Positions 27,744-37,590 of a DNA stretch of 64,000 nucleotides are shown one piece after another; within the stretch, counting starts at the first letter, position 1, and every line of letters begins with the position of its first letter. Source of the DNA: Snodgrassella sp945267035. GTDB lineage: Bacteria > Pseudomonadota > Gammaproteobacteria > Burkholderiales > Neisseriaceae. Below the pieces are notes generated by a model. It was given only the letters and a program-made list of their open reading frames with translations. It did not search any database and was not told the origin of the DNA. The position numbers and the translations under genes were made by a program. The stretch is from the NCBI RefSeq assembly GCF_026535915.1, contig NZ_JAFNPF010000001.1, positions 1,736,001 through 1,800,000 on the forward strand, written 5' to 3'.

Positions 27744-27775
27744 AATTTTATTGGTAGTGGTTTGTGTTCCTTTTT

Positions 27776-27800
27776 CGCCCCTTATTAGGGGCGCTTTTTT
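27776..27800 (+). terminator. Plus-strand Rho-independent terminator
   Basis: CGCCCC at 27776-27781 pairs with GGGGCG at 27788-27793 around a TTATTA loop, then C and six T residues (27795-27800). On the minus strand the same hairpin is followed by A residues, so it cannot serve the efflux operon that ends at 27818. It therefore terminates something read on the plus strand. Confidence 0.8.
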
Positions 27801-27817
27801 CATCTCAAACTGATGCA

Positions 27818-29218
27818 TTAGTGCTCAATTGTCTTCACCAAATATCGACCAGCCATAGATTGATAAATCAAATTTTCATTCTGCAATACAGCATAGCGAC
27901 TATTCAACACATTCTGAGCGGAGGCATATTCTTTATTTAAAGCATCCAGCCAATCACTCAACGGATTGGCACCGTATTGATATCTTGCCTGATAGTAGCG
28001 ACTGTTTTTCTGATCAAAAACGTACTTTTTCTGTATATTGGCAAGCGTATTTTGACTTAGCGTATATTGCTGGTAATACCGATTGACCTCATTCAAAGCC
28101 GTTGTCAGCGATTGCTCAAAACTTAACTGAGCACTTTCAAAATCAGCCTTGGCCTGCTTGTTTTTCCAGTGCAACGTTTGCCAGTCCAGAAAAGGAAGGT
28201 TGATATTCACACTGGCTACCCCTACTGGTAGTCGCAAAGCTGATGAAGAGTCATTAGATCGTGAGTTAACCACCGCGCTCAGTGTAATAGATGGATACCA
28301 GCTACGCCGCGATGCCTGCTCAGCCGCATAAGCCGATTGCAGTCGGTATTCGGCCGCACGCAGATCCGGGCGGTTGGCTAACACCGATAAAGGCACATCA
28401 AGATTAACCTGACTAAAATTAATCTGCCCAAGTGAGGTTGGTCGAATATCCGTTTCTGCTCCTGGACGCAAATTGAGCAAATTATGTAACGACTGCACAA
28501 CTTCAGCCCGATTTTGCTGTAAAGAAATCAACGTATTTTCTGCGTTCAGCAAAGATTGTTTCGCATTGATCGCATTGATACTACTTACCTTACCTGTCTG
28601 ATACTGTGCCTGTGCGATATGGGCAATTTTGCGGTATTGATTGATACTCTTGTGGGTTAAATCAATGGCCCCATCAATATAAGCCAGATGAAAATACCCA
28701 TCAACCACACTATTTATTAATGATAACCGACTTGTTTCCACATCCTGTTCACTGGCATGATATTTCCAGATCGCGGCATGCGTATCGGCACGCAATTTTT
28801 GCCACAAATCAACTTCATAACTCAAACCAATCTGACCATTAAAGCTACGATTTGAAGCCCCTCCATGCTTCAAGTCCTTTGAGCTACTGGCGCCCACAGA
28901 ACCATTGGCAGTGGGAAACAAATCAGTTGCTGTCAGTTTAGCGTTGTATCGAGCCTTTTGTGCAGTTAATGCAGCCTGACGCAAATCAACATTATTAGCC
29001 AACGCTGTTGTTACCAGCTTATTTAAAATCGGATCTTGATAAACTTCCCACCAATTTCCAACTACATCGTATTGCTGCTCAATTTGCGCACTAGTCAGCA
29101 TTCCCGCCTGCTGCAAATGTCTTTGTGGATATAACGTCGACGTACTACAGGCTGATAACACAGAGATCACAACTAACGACAAAGCTGCAGAACGAGTATT
29201 ACCGATAAAATTTTTCAT
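27818..29218 (-). CDS. Outer-membrane efflux factor (NodT/TolC-like lipoprotein)
   Basis: 466 residues. Outer-membrane channel of a tripartite efflux pump. A lipoprotein signal (LVVISVLSACSTSTLYP) predicts lipidation at Cys in SAC. Two OEP repeats with long alpha-helical coiled segments are visible. The first is in the N-terminal half (AALTAQKARYNAKLTATDLFP). The second is in the C-terminal half, with DLRAAEYRLQSAYAAEQASR followed by the WYPSITLSA signature. NPLSDWLDALNKEYASAQNV near the end is typical of the NodT group. Third gene of the macA-macB-omf operon, 98 bases after macB, so the pump carries its own exit duct rather than relying on a shared TolC. Confidence 0.92.
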   Translation of the reverse strand: MKNFIGNTRSAALSLVVISVLSACSTSTLYPQRHLQQAGMLTSAQIEQQYDVVGNWWEVYQDPILNKLVTTALANNVDLRQAALTAQKARYNAKLTATDLFPTANGSVGASSSKDLKHGGASNRSFNGQIGLSYEVDLWQKLRADTHAAIWKYHASEQDVETSRLSLINSVVDGYFHLAYIDGAIDLTHKSINQYRKIAHIAQAQYQTGKVSSINAINAKQSLLNAENTLISLQQNRAEVVQSLHNLLNLRPGAETDIRPTSLGQINFSQVNLDVPLSVLANRPDLRAAEYRLQSAYAAEQASRRSWYPSITLSAVVNSRSNDSSSALRLPVGVASVNINLPFLDWQTLHWKNKQAKADFESAQLSFEQSLTTALNEVNRYYQQYTLSQNTLANIQKKYVFDQKNSRYYQARYQYGANPLSDWLDALNKEYASAQNVLNSRYAVLQNENLIYQSMAGRYLVKTIEH

Positions 29219-29316
29219 TTTTCATCACTTCGATTTCAGTTTTATCTGTCCGATTTAACGAACAGACAAACACCCAATAAACCTTCTTACCCATTAAATC
29301 CATGCCACCATACAGA

Positions 29317-31254
29317 TTAATCACGCGATAAAGCATCAATCGGATTTAACTGTGAAGCCCTTTTGGCCGGCATAAATCCAAATACCACGCCAATTACCGT
29401 TGAACACAAAACCGCCATCACAATAGAAATCGTAGAAAATGACATGGCAAAATCACTTGCCAACAAATTAAATAGCACACTGATTGCAAATGAAAACAAG
29501 ACGCCCACTAAGCCACCAATCACACAAATGAGTACGGCCTCAATCAAAAACTGTTCTAAAATATTGTGTTGCCGAGCACCAATAGCCATACGAATACCGA
29601 TTTCTTTCACCCGCTCAGTCACCGATACCAGCATAATATTCATCACGCCAATACCACCCACCACCAAAGAGATCAGGGCAATACAGGAAATAAGCAAAGT
29701 CATTGTGCCTGTAGTGCTTTCAATCGTCTGTTTAATCGTGTCACTATTTCGGGTAAAAAAGTCTTCAGTACCATGGCGTGCTTTTAACAACTCTATTATG
29801 CCCTTTTCTGCCGTTTGCGAATTCACATTATCCTTAATCTTCACCGTAACAGATGTAATATATTTAGAGCCAGAAATACGATTCATCAGCGTGGTATATG
29901 GGGTATACATTTGCAAAGTATCACTATCAGCAAAGCCTGAATTATTCGGTTGAGCCACCCCAATGATCTTTAATGGTCGTTTATTAAACAGCATAATTTG
30001 CCCAATGGGGTTAGTACCATCAGCAAACAACTTATTTTTTGTATTATCGTCAATCACCACAATTTGACTATTCTGCGTCACATCATCTTCATCAAACAAA
30101 CGACCAGACGCCAATTTAATCCCACGCACATCAAAGTATTGTTCCCCTACACCATACAACTGCGCAGAGAGCGATTGATTTCCATAGGTTAACGTCCCAC
30201 GCATACTTGCTCCAGGCGTAACGCTTTCAACATAATTCTGTTCTTTCAACGATTCTGCATCCGCAACAGTGAGCGTTTTAATCCGGCTTGAACGCCGATC
30301 ACCATACCCTTTACCCGGATAGACGGAAATCGTATTGGTGCCAATTGCATTAATGTTTTCCAGAATTTTTTGTTGAGAACCGCGTCCCAAGGCAACCACA
30401 GAAACCACTGAAGCAATACCGATAATAATCCCCAGCATCGTCAGAAAAGAGCGCATCTTATGCGCCATAATTGCCTGCACCGACATCTTAAAAGATTCAA
30501 AAAACTGATCTTTATAAAAATGCCATGAATTTTTTTCTTCTATACTGACAACTTGGCTGGGTTGGATGTCTTTGGTTTTGCTTTGATCAGCAATAATTTG
30601 CCCGTCACGAATTTCAATTACCCGGTTTGCATTAGCCGCAATCCCTGGATCATGCGTTACCATCACAATCGTATGACCAGCGGCGTGTAAGCCATGCAAA
30701 ATTTCCATTACATTATGACCGCTGGCCGTATCAAGCGCGCCAGTCGGCTCATCGGCCAAAATAATTTCCCCACCATTCATCAGCGCGCGCGCAATACTCA
30801 CCCGTTGTTGCTGTCCGCCCGATAATTCACTGGGTTTATTGTCTTCCTTTCCGCTCAATCCCAACTGATGCAACAATTCATCTGCACGCTTGTGTCGCTC
30901 AGCCAAATCCATGCCGGCATACACCGCTGGTAAAGCCACGTTTTCACGAGCCGTAAGCGAACTTAGCAAATTATAGCGCTGAAAAATAAAACCAAAACTT
31001 CTGCGACGCAAAGCAGCTAGCTGATCGCCATCCATTGCTGCCGCCTCTACCCCATCAATCTTATACGAGCCACTGGAAGGGACATCCAAGCAGCCTATAA
31101 TATTCATTAGCGTCGATTTACCCGAACCAGACTGACCGATTATCGCGACAAAATCACCTTTTTCTATGCTTAAATTAATGTCCTTAAGCACATGTACACG
31201 GCTTTCGCCACTACCGAACCAGCGGTTAATATCCTTGATTTCCAATAAACTCAT
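29317..31254 (-). CDS. macB: MacB macrolide/lipoprotein-type ABC transporter
   Basis: 645 residues. Inner-membrane ABC protein with fused ATPase and MacB-type permease, driving substrates from the periplasm through MacA and the outer-membrane factor. Walker A is GQSGSGKST (about 40-48), signature LSGGQQQRVSIARALM, Walker B EIILADEPTGALD. A first membrane helix near residues 275-300 (MRSFLTMLGIIIGIASVVSV), a large periplasmic domain, and three C-terminal helices with the FtsX-like ERVKEIGIRMAIGARQ loop complete it. It starts 3 bases after the macA stop. Substrates could be macrolides, peptides or toxins; unknown here. Confidence 0.95.
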   Translation of the reverse strand: MSLLEIKDINRWFGSGESRVHVLKDINLSIEKGDFVAIIGQSGSGKSTLMNIIGCLDVPSSGSYKIDGVEAAAMDGDQLAALRRRSFGFIFQRYNLLSSLTARENVALPAVYAGMDLAERHKRADELLHQLGLSGKEDNKPSELSGGQQQRVSIARALMNGGEIILADEPTGALDTASGHNVMEILHGLHAAGHTIVMVTHDPGIAANANRVIEIRDGQIIADQSKTKDIQPSQVVSIEEKNSWHFYKDQFFESFKMSVQAIMAHKMRSFLTMLGIIIGIASVVSVVALGRGSQQKILENINAIGTNTISVYPGKGYGDRRSSRIKTLTVADAESLKEQNYVESVTPGASMRGTLTYGNQSLSAQLYGVGEQYFDVRGIKLASGRLFDEDDVTQNSQIVVIDDNTKNKLFADGTNPIGQIMLFNKRPLKIIGVAQPNNSGFADSDTLQMYTPYTTLMNRISGSKYITSVTVKIKDNVNSQTAEKGIIELLKARHGTEDFFTRNSDTIKQTIESTTGTMTLLISCIALISLVVGGIGVMNIMLVSVTERVKEIGIRMAIGARQHNILEQFLIEAVLICVIGGLVGVLFSFAISVLFNLLASDFAMSFSTISIVMAVLCSTVIGVVFGFMPAKRASQLNPIDALSRD

Positions 31255-31257
31255 TGC

Positions 31258-32454
31258 TTACATTCTCGGTCCGGGCATCTTGTTGTTTTTAGACTGATTA
31301 TTCTTAGCCTCAACATTATTCATCGAAGATAAAACCACCCTATCGCCTTCTTTCAGGCCCGATTTCACCTCAGTTCGCATCCCATCCGTAATACCTGTTT
31401 CTACCGCCACAGAATGAACCTGCTGATTAGCATCCAACACCAATACAATCTTCTTATTTTGCTGATGCTTAATTGCCTGATTAGATACAGTCAACACCCC
31501 TTTGACAGATTTCACCAGAATATTATTCTGAGTCGTCATACCAATATGTAACGCACCATCATCATTTGGCACCAAAGCACGGGCATAATAATAAATTGCC
31601 GTATCAGTCGTATCAGTACTGGTATTGTAACTGCCTTGAGACATCGTCGTTAGACCGGGGTCAACCACATCCAGTTTTGCATGGCGTTTTTTAGCATTAT
31701 CAGCCAGCGTAGTGAAAGTCAAAGACATACCCGCTTTAACCTTGCCCATATCACCTTCCGCAATCTGCATCTTATTGAGCATTTTGCTCAGATCGGCCAG
31801 CTGCACAATAGTTGGCGTATTTTGACTGGCATTAACCGTTTGCCCTTCTTCAACCGGTATCGATACCACCGTCCCATCCATCGGGGCAGTAATGCGTGTA
31901 TAACCCAGATCAGCCTCAGAAGTATTGATTGCAATCTGAGTCTGACGAATTTGTGATCTTAGTTCAGCCACATTAGCTTTAGCCGCGGCCAGACTATCTT
32001 GGGCATTTTCCCAGTCCGCTTTAGAAGTAGCATCTTGCGCCAATAAAGCACGTTCACGATCAAAAGCACGTTGCTTAACCCTTAGAGCAACCTGAGCTGA
32101 TAATAATTGAGCGCGGTAAGTATCCAGGCGTGCTTTGTTGGTATTAAGCGTATTTAACTGCGTGGTCGAATCAATATTCGCAATCAAATCACCCTTCTTT
32201 ACCTGCTGCCCTAACTTCACATATAACTTCTTAATTTGACCAGATGCTTGAGCACCAACATCCACCAGCTGAGCGGCCGCAATTTCACCAGTTGCATTGA
32301 CTACCTGACTTAAATCACTGCGATGCACCTCATCCGTAATATAATTTACTTCTTCCTTAGAACGGAATATTCCCCATAAAACGGCGATCAACACCAGTGC
32401 TAACACCAGCCAGATTATCCTTTTTATCCATTTCTTCTTCATCAGCTTCAACAT
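31258..32454 (-). CDS. macA: MacA periplasmic adaptor (membrane fusion) protein
   Basis: 398 residues. An N-terminal transmembrane anchor (IIWLVLALVLIAVLWGIF) is followed by a lipoyl half (GQIKKLYVKLGQQVKKGDLI), a long helical hairpin of about 100 residues (LNTLNTNKARLDTYRAQLLS and onward), the returning lipoyl half (YTRITAPMDGTVVSIPVEEG) and beta-barrel and membrane-proximal domains. It stimulates MacB ATPase and links it to the outer-membrane channel. First gene of the three-gene operon, so its promoter lies in 32455-32900. The C-terminus ends in a Lys/Asn-rich tail. Confidence 0.94.
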   Translation of the reverse strand: MLKLMKKKWIKRIIWLVLALVLIAVLWGIFRSKEEVNYITDEVHRSDLSQVVNATGEIAAAQLVDVGAQASGQIKKLYVKLGQQVKKGDLIANIDSTTQLNTLNTNKARLDTYRAQLLSAQVALRVKQRAFDRERALLAQDATSKADWENAQDSLAAAKANVAELRSQIRQTQIAINTSEADLGYTRITAPMDGTVVSIPVEEGQTVNASQNTPTIVQLADLSKMLNKMQIAEGDMGKVKAGMSLTFTTLADNAKKRHAKLDVVDPGLTTMSQGSYNTSTDTTDTAIYYYARALVPNDDGALHIGMTTQNNILVKSVKGVLTVSNQAIKHQQNKKIVLVLDANQQVHSVAVETGITDGMRTEVKSGLKEGDRVVLSSMNNVEAKNNQSKNNKMPGPRM

Positions 32455-32948
32455 CCAAAAATAACAGCGAACATTTTGCCCAAATTAGTTAAGTCACTAA
32501 AAATACCGCCGATTGTAAATGACGATAAAACTCCCAATCAACCAGATAGATTCACCCTTAACCAAAACCGCCACACCATGCACCAACCTCTGCACAGCAA
32601 AGCCAAACATTATACCAAAATCATAATACCAGTCCTAGACTATTGCGGTTAAAACAACTCATCCAACCACTTCGCAATCATACAAGTTAACTACCCTAAT
32701 CCAATGCTTTTTAACCGTTTTTTAAAACAGCTCCACATAACTTGCAATTCATCCAACAGAATTCTACAACCAAGATTCGACTAACAGCAGTTATACAGTC
32801 ATCATTAACCTATCAGCAATAGATGCAAACGTTCTGATTCATGTACAATAGTCATTTAAATAACCAACCAATACACCGCTGCTTAGACAAGCTACAATTT
32901 TACTTGTACTTTCAGCGAATACCTTATAAATAATCTGAAACAAGCATA
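32455..32948. promoter_or_regulatory. Divergent macA/coaD promoter region
   Basis: 494 bases between divergent genes. No coding frame that I trust. Both promoters are expected here; I found no clear operator palindrome or riboswitch. Confidence 0.35.
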
Positions 32949-33473
32949 ATGAACAAAACCACCCATCGCCGAGCGGTTTATGCCGGCAGCTTTGATCCGC
33001 CAACCAAAGGTCATTTATGGATGATCCAAGAAGCACAGCCCCTGTTTGATGAATTGATTGTCGCTATCGGCATCAATCCGGAAAAAAACAGCACCTATAG
33101 CTTGAGCGAACGCAAAGAAATGCTGCAAGCAATCACTGCTGATTTTCCCAATGTCACCATTAGCTCTTTTGAAAACCAATATCTGGTTAATTATGCCCAA
33201 AGCGTTGGCGCTGATTTCATCATTCGCGGTATTCGAACTGCATTTGATTACGAATATGAGCGCTCCATGCGACATATCAACCATGACCTCCAGCCCAATA
33301 TATCCACCCTATTTTTAATGCCGCCTCGAGAATATGCCGAAGTCTCTTCTACCATGGTGAAAGGATTAGTTGGGCCTGATAATTGGACAGAAATAATCCG
33401 TCGCTATGTCCCAGAAGCGGTTTATGAAAAAATTATCGAGGACCATATCCGCACCCAAAAAGAAACTAAATAA
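32949..33473 (+). CDS. coaD: Pantetheine-phosphate adenylyltransferase
   Basis: 174 residues. Penultimate step of coenzyme A synthesis, transferring AMP from ATP to 4'-phosphopantetheine. The nucleotidyltransferase motif GSFDPPTKGHL is at residues 13-23 (family T/HxGH), followed by VAIGINPEKN, IIRGIRTAFDYEYERSM and the ATP-gripping VSSTMVKGLVG. The PPTKGH variant and a 10-residue C-terminal extension differ slightly from the usual PITNGH form of 160 residues, but all core motifs are present. Monocistronic with a hairpin downstream. Confidence 0.93.
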   Translation: MNKTTHRRAVYAGSFDPPTKGHLWMIQEAQPLFDELIVAIGINPEKNSTYSLSERKEMLQAITADFPNVTISSFENQYLVNYAQSVGADFIIRGIRTAFDYEYERSMRHINHDLQPNISTLFLMPPREYAEVSSTMVKGLVGPDNWTEIIRRYVPEAVYEKIIEDHIRTQKETK

Positions 33474-33492
33474 AAGTGAACACATGAGAAAG

Positions 33493-33521
33493 AACAGGCA
33501 CGGAAATTTTCCAGCCTGTTT
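33493..33521 (+). terminator. Probable terminator of coaD
   Basis: AACAGGC at 33493-33499 pairs with GCCTGTT at 33514-33520, with a weaker inner GGAAA/TTTCC pairing. Only a short T-run (TTTCG) follows, so the efficiency is uncertain. Confidence 0.5.
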
Positions 33522-33523
33522 CG

Positions 33524-34533
33524 TCCTAGCCCGACAGACAGAAATTGCCATGCATGCTAGTAAACACCGCTTCTTTTAAGACCATTTCTACAGCAAAAAC
33601 GTCATTCAGTAACCTTCAGATCCATCCCCATATCATCCCAAAAAATGGCAGATAAAACCAACCAAATCACCACATAATCTGCAAAAAACTGCTCAAATCG
33701 TACAATAATTGCCAAGAAAATGATGAAGGATAAATAATTTAAATCCAGATAAAACAGAATTGAAGCGATGGAGCATCATCGCGGTGAACTTTTTCAAATA
33801 CCCCTTTTCCAGCCAACAAGAAACACACTAATAGCCAAAACGCCATTTTGCCAAACGCAATTGATAACTAACTAACATGTTCATCACTTTTATTTCTGTT
33901 TTTCACTTAACAACCTTTCTGCCACAGATGCAGCGTATATAAAGACCATAACCATGTCAGAAAAACAGGAAATTTTCATTATAGCTGATATGCATAGTAG
34001 ATAATTAACCTTCTAAACAAAGAAACTTAATATCTAAACAAACTAAAAATTAATTAGCCATTCATCTATATTTATATAACATATAATCTTAAGAATATTG
34101 GTGCAACACGGTTGAAAAAGTCCTTAATCACCCATCCATTAGCTTAAAAAACAGTTATTATCACAGATCACCACAACCAAATATGTTATAAGAATATTTT
34201 TGTCACTATTTTACCTTTTAAAATGAATTAACTAATCTAATTTATGATAAAAAGATAATTATCATTGAAAACTGCTTAAAAACTTAATAAATGCCTTATT
34301 AAAAATAAATAAATAAATATTTATAATAAAAATCATATACATGAAAGCTAAATTCAAATTTTTATCCATAAAAATGTAAAAAAATATTGTTGCTGGTTAA
34401 TAATTATTGTATAAGGTAAACAAACAGATTTACGCTAACGTAATTTCTGTTTGAAATAATAACGAGTAATTAACAATATCAAGGAAGACACCAAGCAACG
34501 TAGATTTATTTTATTAATTTTCAGGAGAGATCT
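33524..34533. promoter_or_regulatory. 1-kb AT-rich region upstream of adhE
   Basis: No gene is visible. The last 200 bases are extremely A/T-rich and should carry the adhE promoter and a long leader; TTGTTG near 34388 and GTATAA near 34410 form a plausible but imperfect -35/-10 pair. adhE is usually under redox control, yet I saw no good FNR dyad here. Confidence 0.35.
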
Positions 34534-37152
34534 ATGGCTGTAACCAATATAGATAAGTTAAACGAGTTAATGACCCGTGTTAAAAAAGCACAGAAAATTT
34601 ACTCAACTTATACACAAGAACAAGTAGATCATATTTTCACAGCAGCGGCTAAAGCTGCTGCTGCAGCAAGAATTCCTCTGGCACAGCAAGCTGTTGCCGA
34701 ATCTGGAATGGGGGTTGTAGAAGATAAAGTCATCAAAAACCTGTTTGCAGCAGAATACATATTTAATAAATTTCGCCATGATAAAACCTGTGATGTTATC
34801 GAAGAAAATGAACAATTCGGTACCATCACCATAGCAGAACCACTAGGCGTTATTTGCGGTATCGTACCAACCACCAATCCAACATCTACAGCCATATTCA
34901 AATCTCTAATCAGCCTGAAAACACGAAACGCCATCGTTTTCTCACCTCATCCCCGAGCCAAAAAATCCACTATTGAAGCTGCACGCATAGTTCTGGAAGC
35001 GGCTGTCCAAGCCGGTGCACCCAAAGACATCATCGGCTGGATTGATGAACCTTCCATCGAATTATCCAATAGCCTCATGCATCACCCAGATATTGCCGCC
35101 ATTCTGGCTACCGGTGGTCCTGGCATGGTAAAAGCTGCCTATAGTTCTGGCAAACCAGCACTTGGGGTTGGCGCCGGTAACACGCCGGTTGTGATCGATG
35201 AAACCGCCGATCTTCGAAGAGCTGTCGCCTCAGTTCTCATGTCTAAAACCTTCGATAACGGTACCATTTGCGCATCCGAACAAGCTATCGTGGTGGTAGA
35301 TTCCGTTTACAACGAAGTCAAAAAACTATTGGGCGAATATGGAGCATATGTACTGGATGCCAGAGAAAACAAAGCCGTTCAGGGCATCATCCTGAATGAA
35401 AAAGGAGCTTTAAACGCCAACATCGTTGGTCAGCCTGCCGCCAAAATTGCCGAACTGGCCGGTATTAAAGTACCAGCATCTGCCAAAATATTGGTGGGCG
35501 AAGCCACCAAAGTAGATCATTCAGAACCTTTCGCTTACGAAAAACTATCTCCTACATTAGGCATGTTTAAAGCAAAAGATTTTGAAGATGCCGTAGAAAA
35601 AGCCGAAAAATTAGTCGAAATGGGTGGTCTGGGTCATACCTCTGTACTATATACAGATCAGGATGCCAATAAAGACCGTGTAGATTATTTTGGCAAAAAA
35701 ATGAAAACCTGCCGTATTCTCATCAATACCCCTTCTTCACATGGAGCCATTGGTGATTTATATAACTTTGATTTAGCGCCATCACTGACCTTAGGTTGTG
35801 GTTCTTGGGGTGGAAATTCGGTATCAGAAAATGTTGGTCCGAAACACCTGATAAACAAGAAAATCATCGCGAAGAGAGCAGAAAATATGTTATGGCATAA
35901 ATTACCCAATTCGATCTATTTCCGTCGTGGCTCACTACCTATTGCCCTTGATGAAGTCATCGAACAAGGCGCAAAACGCGTATTTTTGGTTACCGACCGA
36001 TTCCTGTTCGATAATGGTTATGCCAAACTCATTACCGATCAATTAGAAGAAAAAGGCGTCTTGTGCAAAGTATTCTCTGATGTGGCTGCTGATCCGACCC
36101 TAAGCGTTGTGCGCAAAGGTACTGAAGATATTGATGCCTTCAAACCCGATACCATTATCGCCTTAGGTGGTGGTTCACCCATGGACGCAGCAAAAATCAT
36201 GTGGGTATTGTATGAGCATCCTGAAACCAAATTTGACGAACTGGCCTTGCGATTTATGGACATCCGCAAACGCGTTTGCCACTTCCCAAATATGGGTAAA
36301 AAAGCCAAATTAGTTTGCGTTACCACCACTTCCGGTACCGGTTCTGAAGTTACCCCTTTTGCCGTGGTGACTGATGATGCTACAGGGCAGAAATACCCCT
36401 TAGCTGATTACGCTATCACCCCTAATATGGCTGTGGTTGATGCTAACTTAGTCATGAATATGCCTAAATCCTTATGTGCATTCGGTGGTTATGATGCAGT
36501 TACCCACGCGTTAGAAGCTTATGTTTCCATCATGGCAAACGAATTTTCCGACGGTCAGGCGTTACAGGCATTAAGCTTGCTCAAAGCCTACCTGCCAGCA
36601 AGCTATAAAGAAGGCGCTAAAAATCCAGTAGCGCGTGAAAAAGTTCATAGTGCCGCAACTTTAGCTGGTGTCGCTTTTGCGCAAGCGTTCCTTGGCGTAT
36701 GTCATTCCATCGCACATAAACTGGGCGCAGCTTTCCATGTACCGCATGGATTGGCCAACGCAATGTTGATTTGTAACGTTGTTCGCTTCAATGCCACCAA
36801 TAAACCAACCAAACAAGGCACCTTCAGTCAGTACGGCTATCCAAAAGCACTACAGCGCTATGCCGAAATTGCCGATCATCTGGGTCTGACAGCAACAACA
36901 GACAAAGATGAGAAAAAAGTTGAAAAACTCTTAGGCTGGTTAGATCAATTGAAAAAAGACCTCGATATTCCTATGTCTATTCAGGAATATGGCATACCAG
37001 AAAAAGACTTCTTGGCTGCGGTGGATAAATTAGCAGTGGATGCATTTGATGATCAGTGTACCGGTGCCAACCCACGTTATCCTTTAATAGCTGAATTAAA
37101 ACAAATCTTGTTGGATTCTTATTATGGGAAAGTGTATACCGACAAAAACTGA
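34534..37152 (+). CDS. adhE: Bifunctional acetaldehyde-CoA / alcohol dehydrogenase
   Basis: 872 residues, the usual size for AdhE. The N-terminal aldehyde dehydrogenase (about 1-440) reduces acetyl-CoA to acetaldehyde with Cys246 in DNGTICASEQ. The C-terminal iron-dependent alcohol dehydrogenase (about 455-872) then makes ethanol; its nucleotide site is GGGSPMDAAK and the Fe ligands lie in HALEAYVS and GVCHSIAHKLGAAFHVPHG. It regenerates two NAD+ per acetyl-CoA under low oxygen. AGGAG lies 8 bases before the ATG. Monocistronic, with a long AT-rich leader region and a strong terminator. Presence beside cytochrome bd genes fits a microaerobic niche. Confidence 0.98.
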   Translation: MAVTNIDKLNELMTRVKKAQKIYSTYTQEQVDHIFTAAAKAAAAARIPLAQQAVAESGMGVVEDKVIKNLFAAEYIFNKFRHDKTCDVIEENEQFGTITIAEPLGVICGIVPTTNPTSTAIFKSLISLKTRNAIVFSPHPRAKKSTIEAARIVLEAAVQAGAPKDIIGWIDEPSIELSNSLMHHPDIAAILATGGPGMVKAAYSSGKPALGVGAGNTPVVIDETADLRRAVASVLMSKTFDNGTICASEQAIVVVDSVYNEVKKLLGEYGAYVLDARENKAVQGIILNEKGALNANIVGQPAAKIAELAGIKVPASAKILVGEATKVDHSEPFAYEKLSPTLGMFKAKDFEDAVEKAEKLVEMGGLGHTSVLYTDQDANKDRVDYFGKKMKTCRILINTPSSHGAIGDLYNFDLAPSLTLGCGSWGGNSVSENVGPKHLINKKIIAKRAENMLWHKLPNSIYFRRGSLPIALDEVIEQGAKRVFLVTDRFLFDNGYAKLITDQLEEKGVLCKVFSDVAADPTLSVVRKGTEDIDAFKPDTIIALGGGSPMDAAKIMWVLYEHPETKFDELALRFMDIRKRVCHFPNMGKKAKLVCVTTTSGTGSEVTPFAVVTDDATGQKYPLADYAITPNMAVVDANLVMNMPKSLCAFGGYDAVTHALEAYVSIMANEFSDGQALQALSLLKAYLPASYKEGAKNPVAREKVHSAATLAGVAFAQAFLGVCHSIAHKLGAAFHVPHGLANAMLICNVVRFNATNKPTKQGTFSQYGYPKALQRYAEIADHLGLTATTDKDEKKVEKLLGWLDQLKKDLDIPMSIQEYGIPEKDFLAAVDKLAVDAFDDQCTGANPRYPLIAELKQILLDSYYGKVYTDKN

Positions 37153-37221
37153 AATCAGCAAAAAGTTTAATTTATACACTCATTAAACAAGAAAAATAGC
37201 CAATATTTTTCCGTTTAAACC

Positions 37222-37255
37222 AAACCCTGAAATAATCAATATTTCAGGGTTTTTT
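37222..37255 (+). terminator. Rho-independent terminator of adhE
   Basis: AAACCCTGAAAT at 37222-37233 and ATTTCAGGGTTT at 37241-37252 form a 12-bp perfect stem with a 7-base loop, followed by more T residues. Confidence 0.9.
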
Positions 37256-37590
37256 ATTTAATAAAAAAAATCAAGTGAACCACTATTACTGATTCATTCC
37301 ATTAACCATTAAATATAAATCCAGCGTTCTTACATCGATAATACTAAAGATTTTTAATCACCAATAATTGATTAATTAAAATCATACCAAATAAATATTT
37401 TTAACCAGATAGAATAAAACATTTCTGATCTAATATTCTTTTGCAAGACTAGTTTAATAATATTGTGGGACAATATTTCTGAAGATCTGAAAAAAAATTC
37501 ACCTCATAAAAACCAATCTTCTTTTCTCACATTTTTGTAACCCCAGTGTTCACCATTTCTAGTCACCATATTCACCTTACTAGCCTGAAA
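37256..37590. other. Spacer between adhE terminator and lipoprotein gene
   Basis: 335 AT-rich bases; no coding frame or clear hairpin. Confidence 0.4.

Larger units (their letters stand above)
27661..27800 (+). ncRNA. Candidate small plus-strand transcript (sRNA or small mRNA)
   Basis: The 140 bases end in a classical plus-strand terminator (27776-27800) although no larger plus-strand gene lies upstream and both neighbours (dnaQ and the efflux operon) are on the minus strand. Within it an 8-codon ORF has a good Shine-Dalgarno sequence. This implies an independent short transcript. The promoter is not certain; TTGAAG at 27656 and TAGAAT at 27676 are only 14 bases apart, which is too close for a standard pair. 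The 5' end is therefore approximate. Confidence 0.35.

Noticed and set aside
29363..29953. 196-codon plus-strand frame opposite macB
   Set aside because: It is a shadow of the macB coding strand; macB has all ABC motifs and a proper start.
34240..34275. Fur-like GATAATTATCATT upstream of adhE
   Set aside because: The match to the 19-bp consensus is poor in very AT-rich DNA and too far from a defined start.
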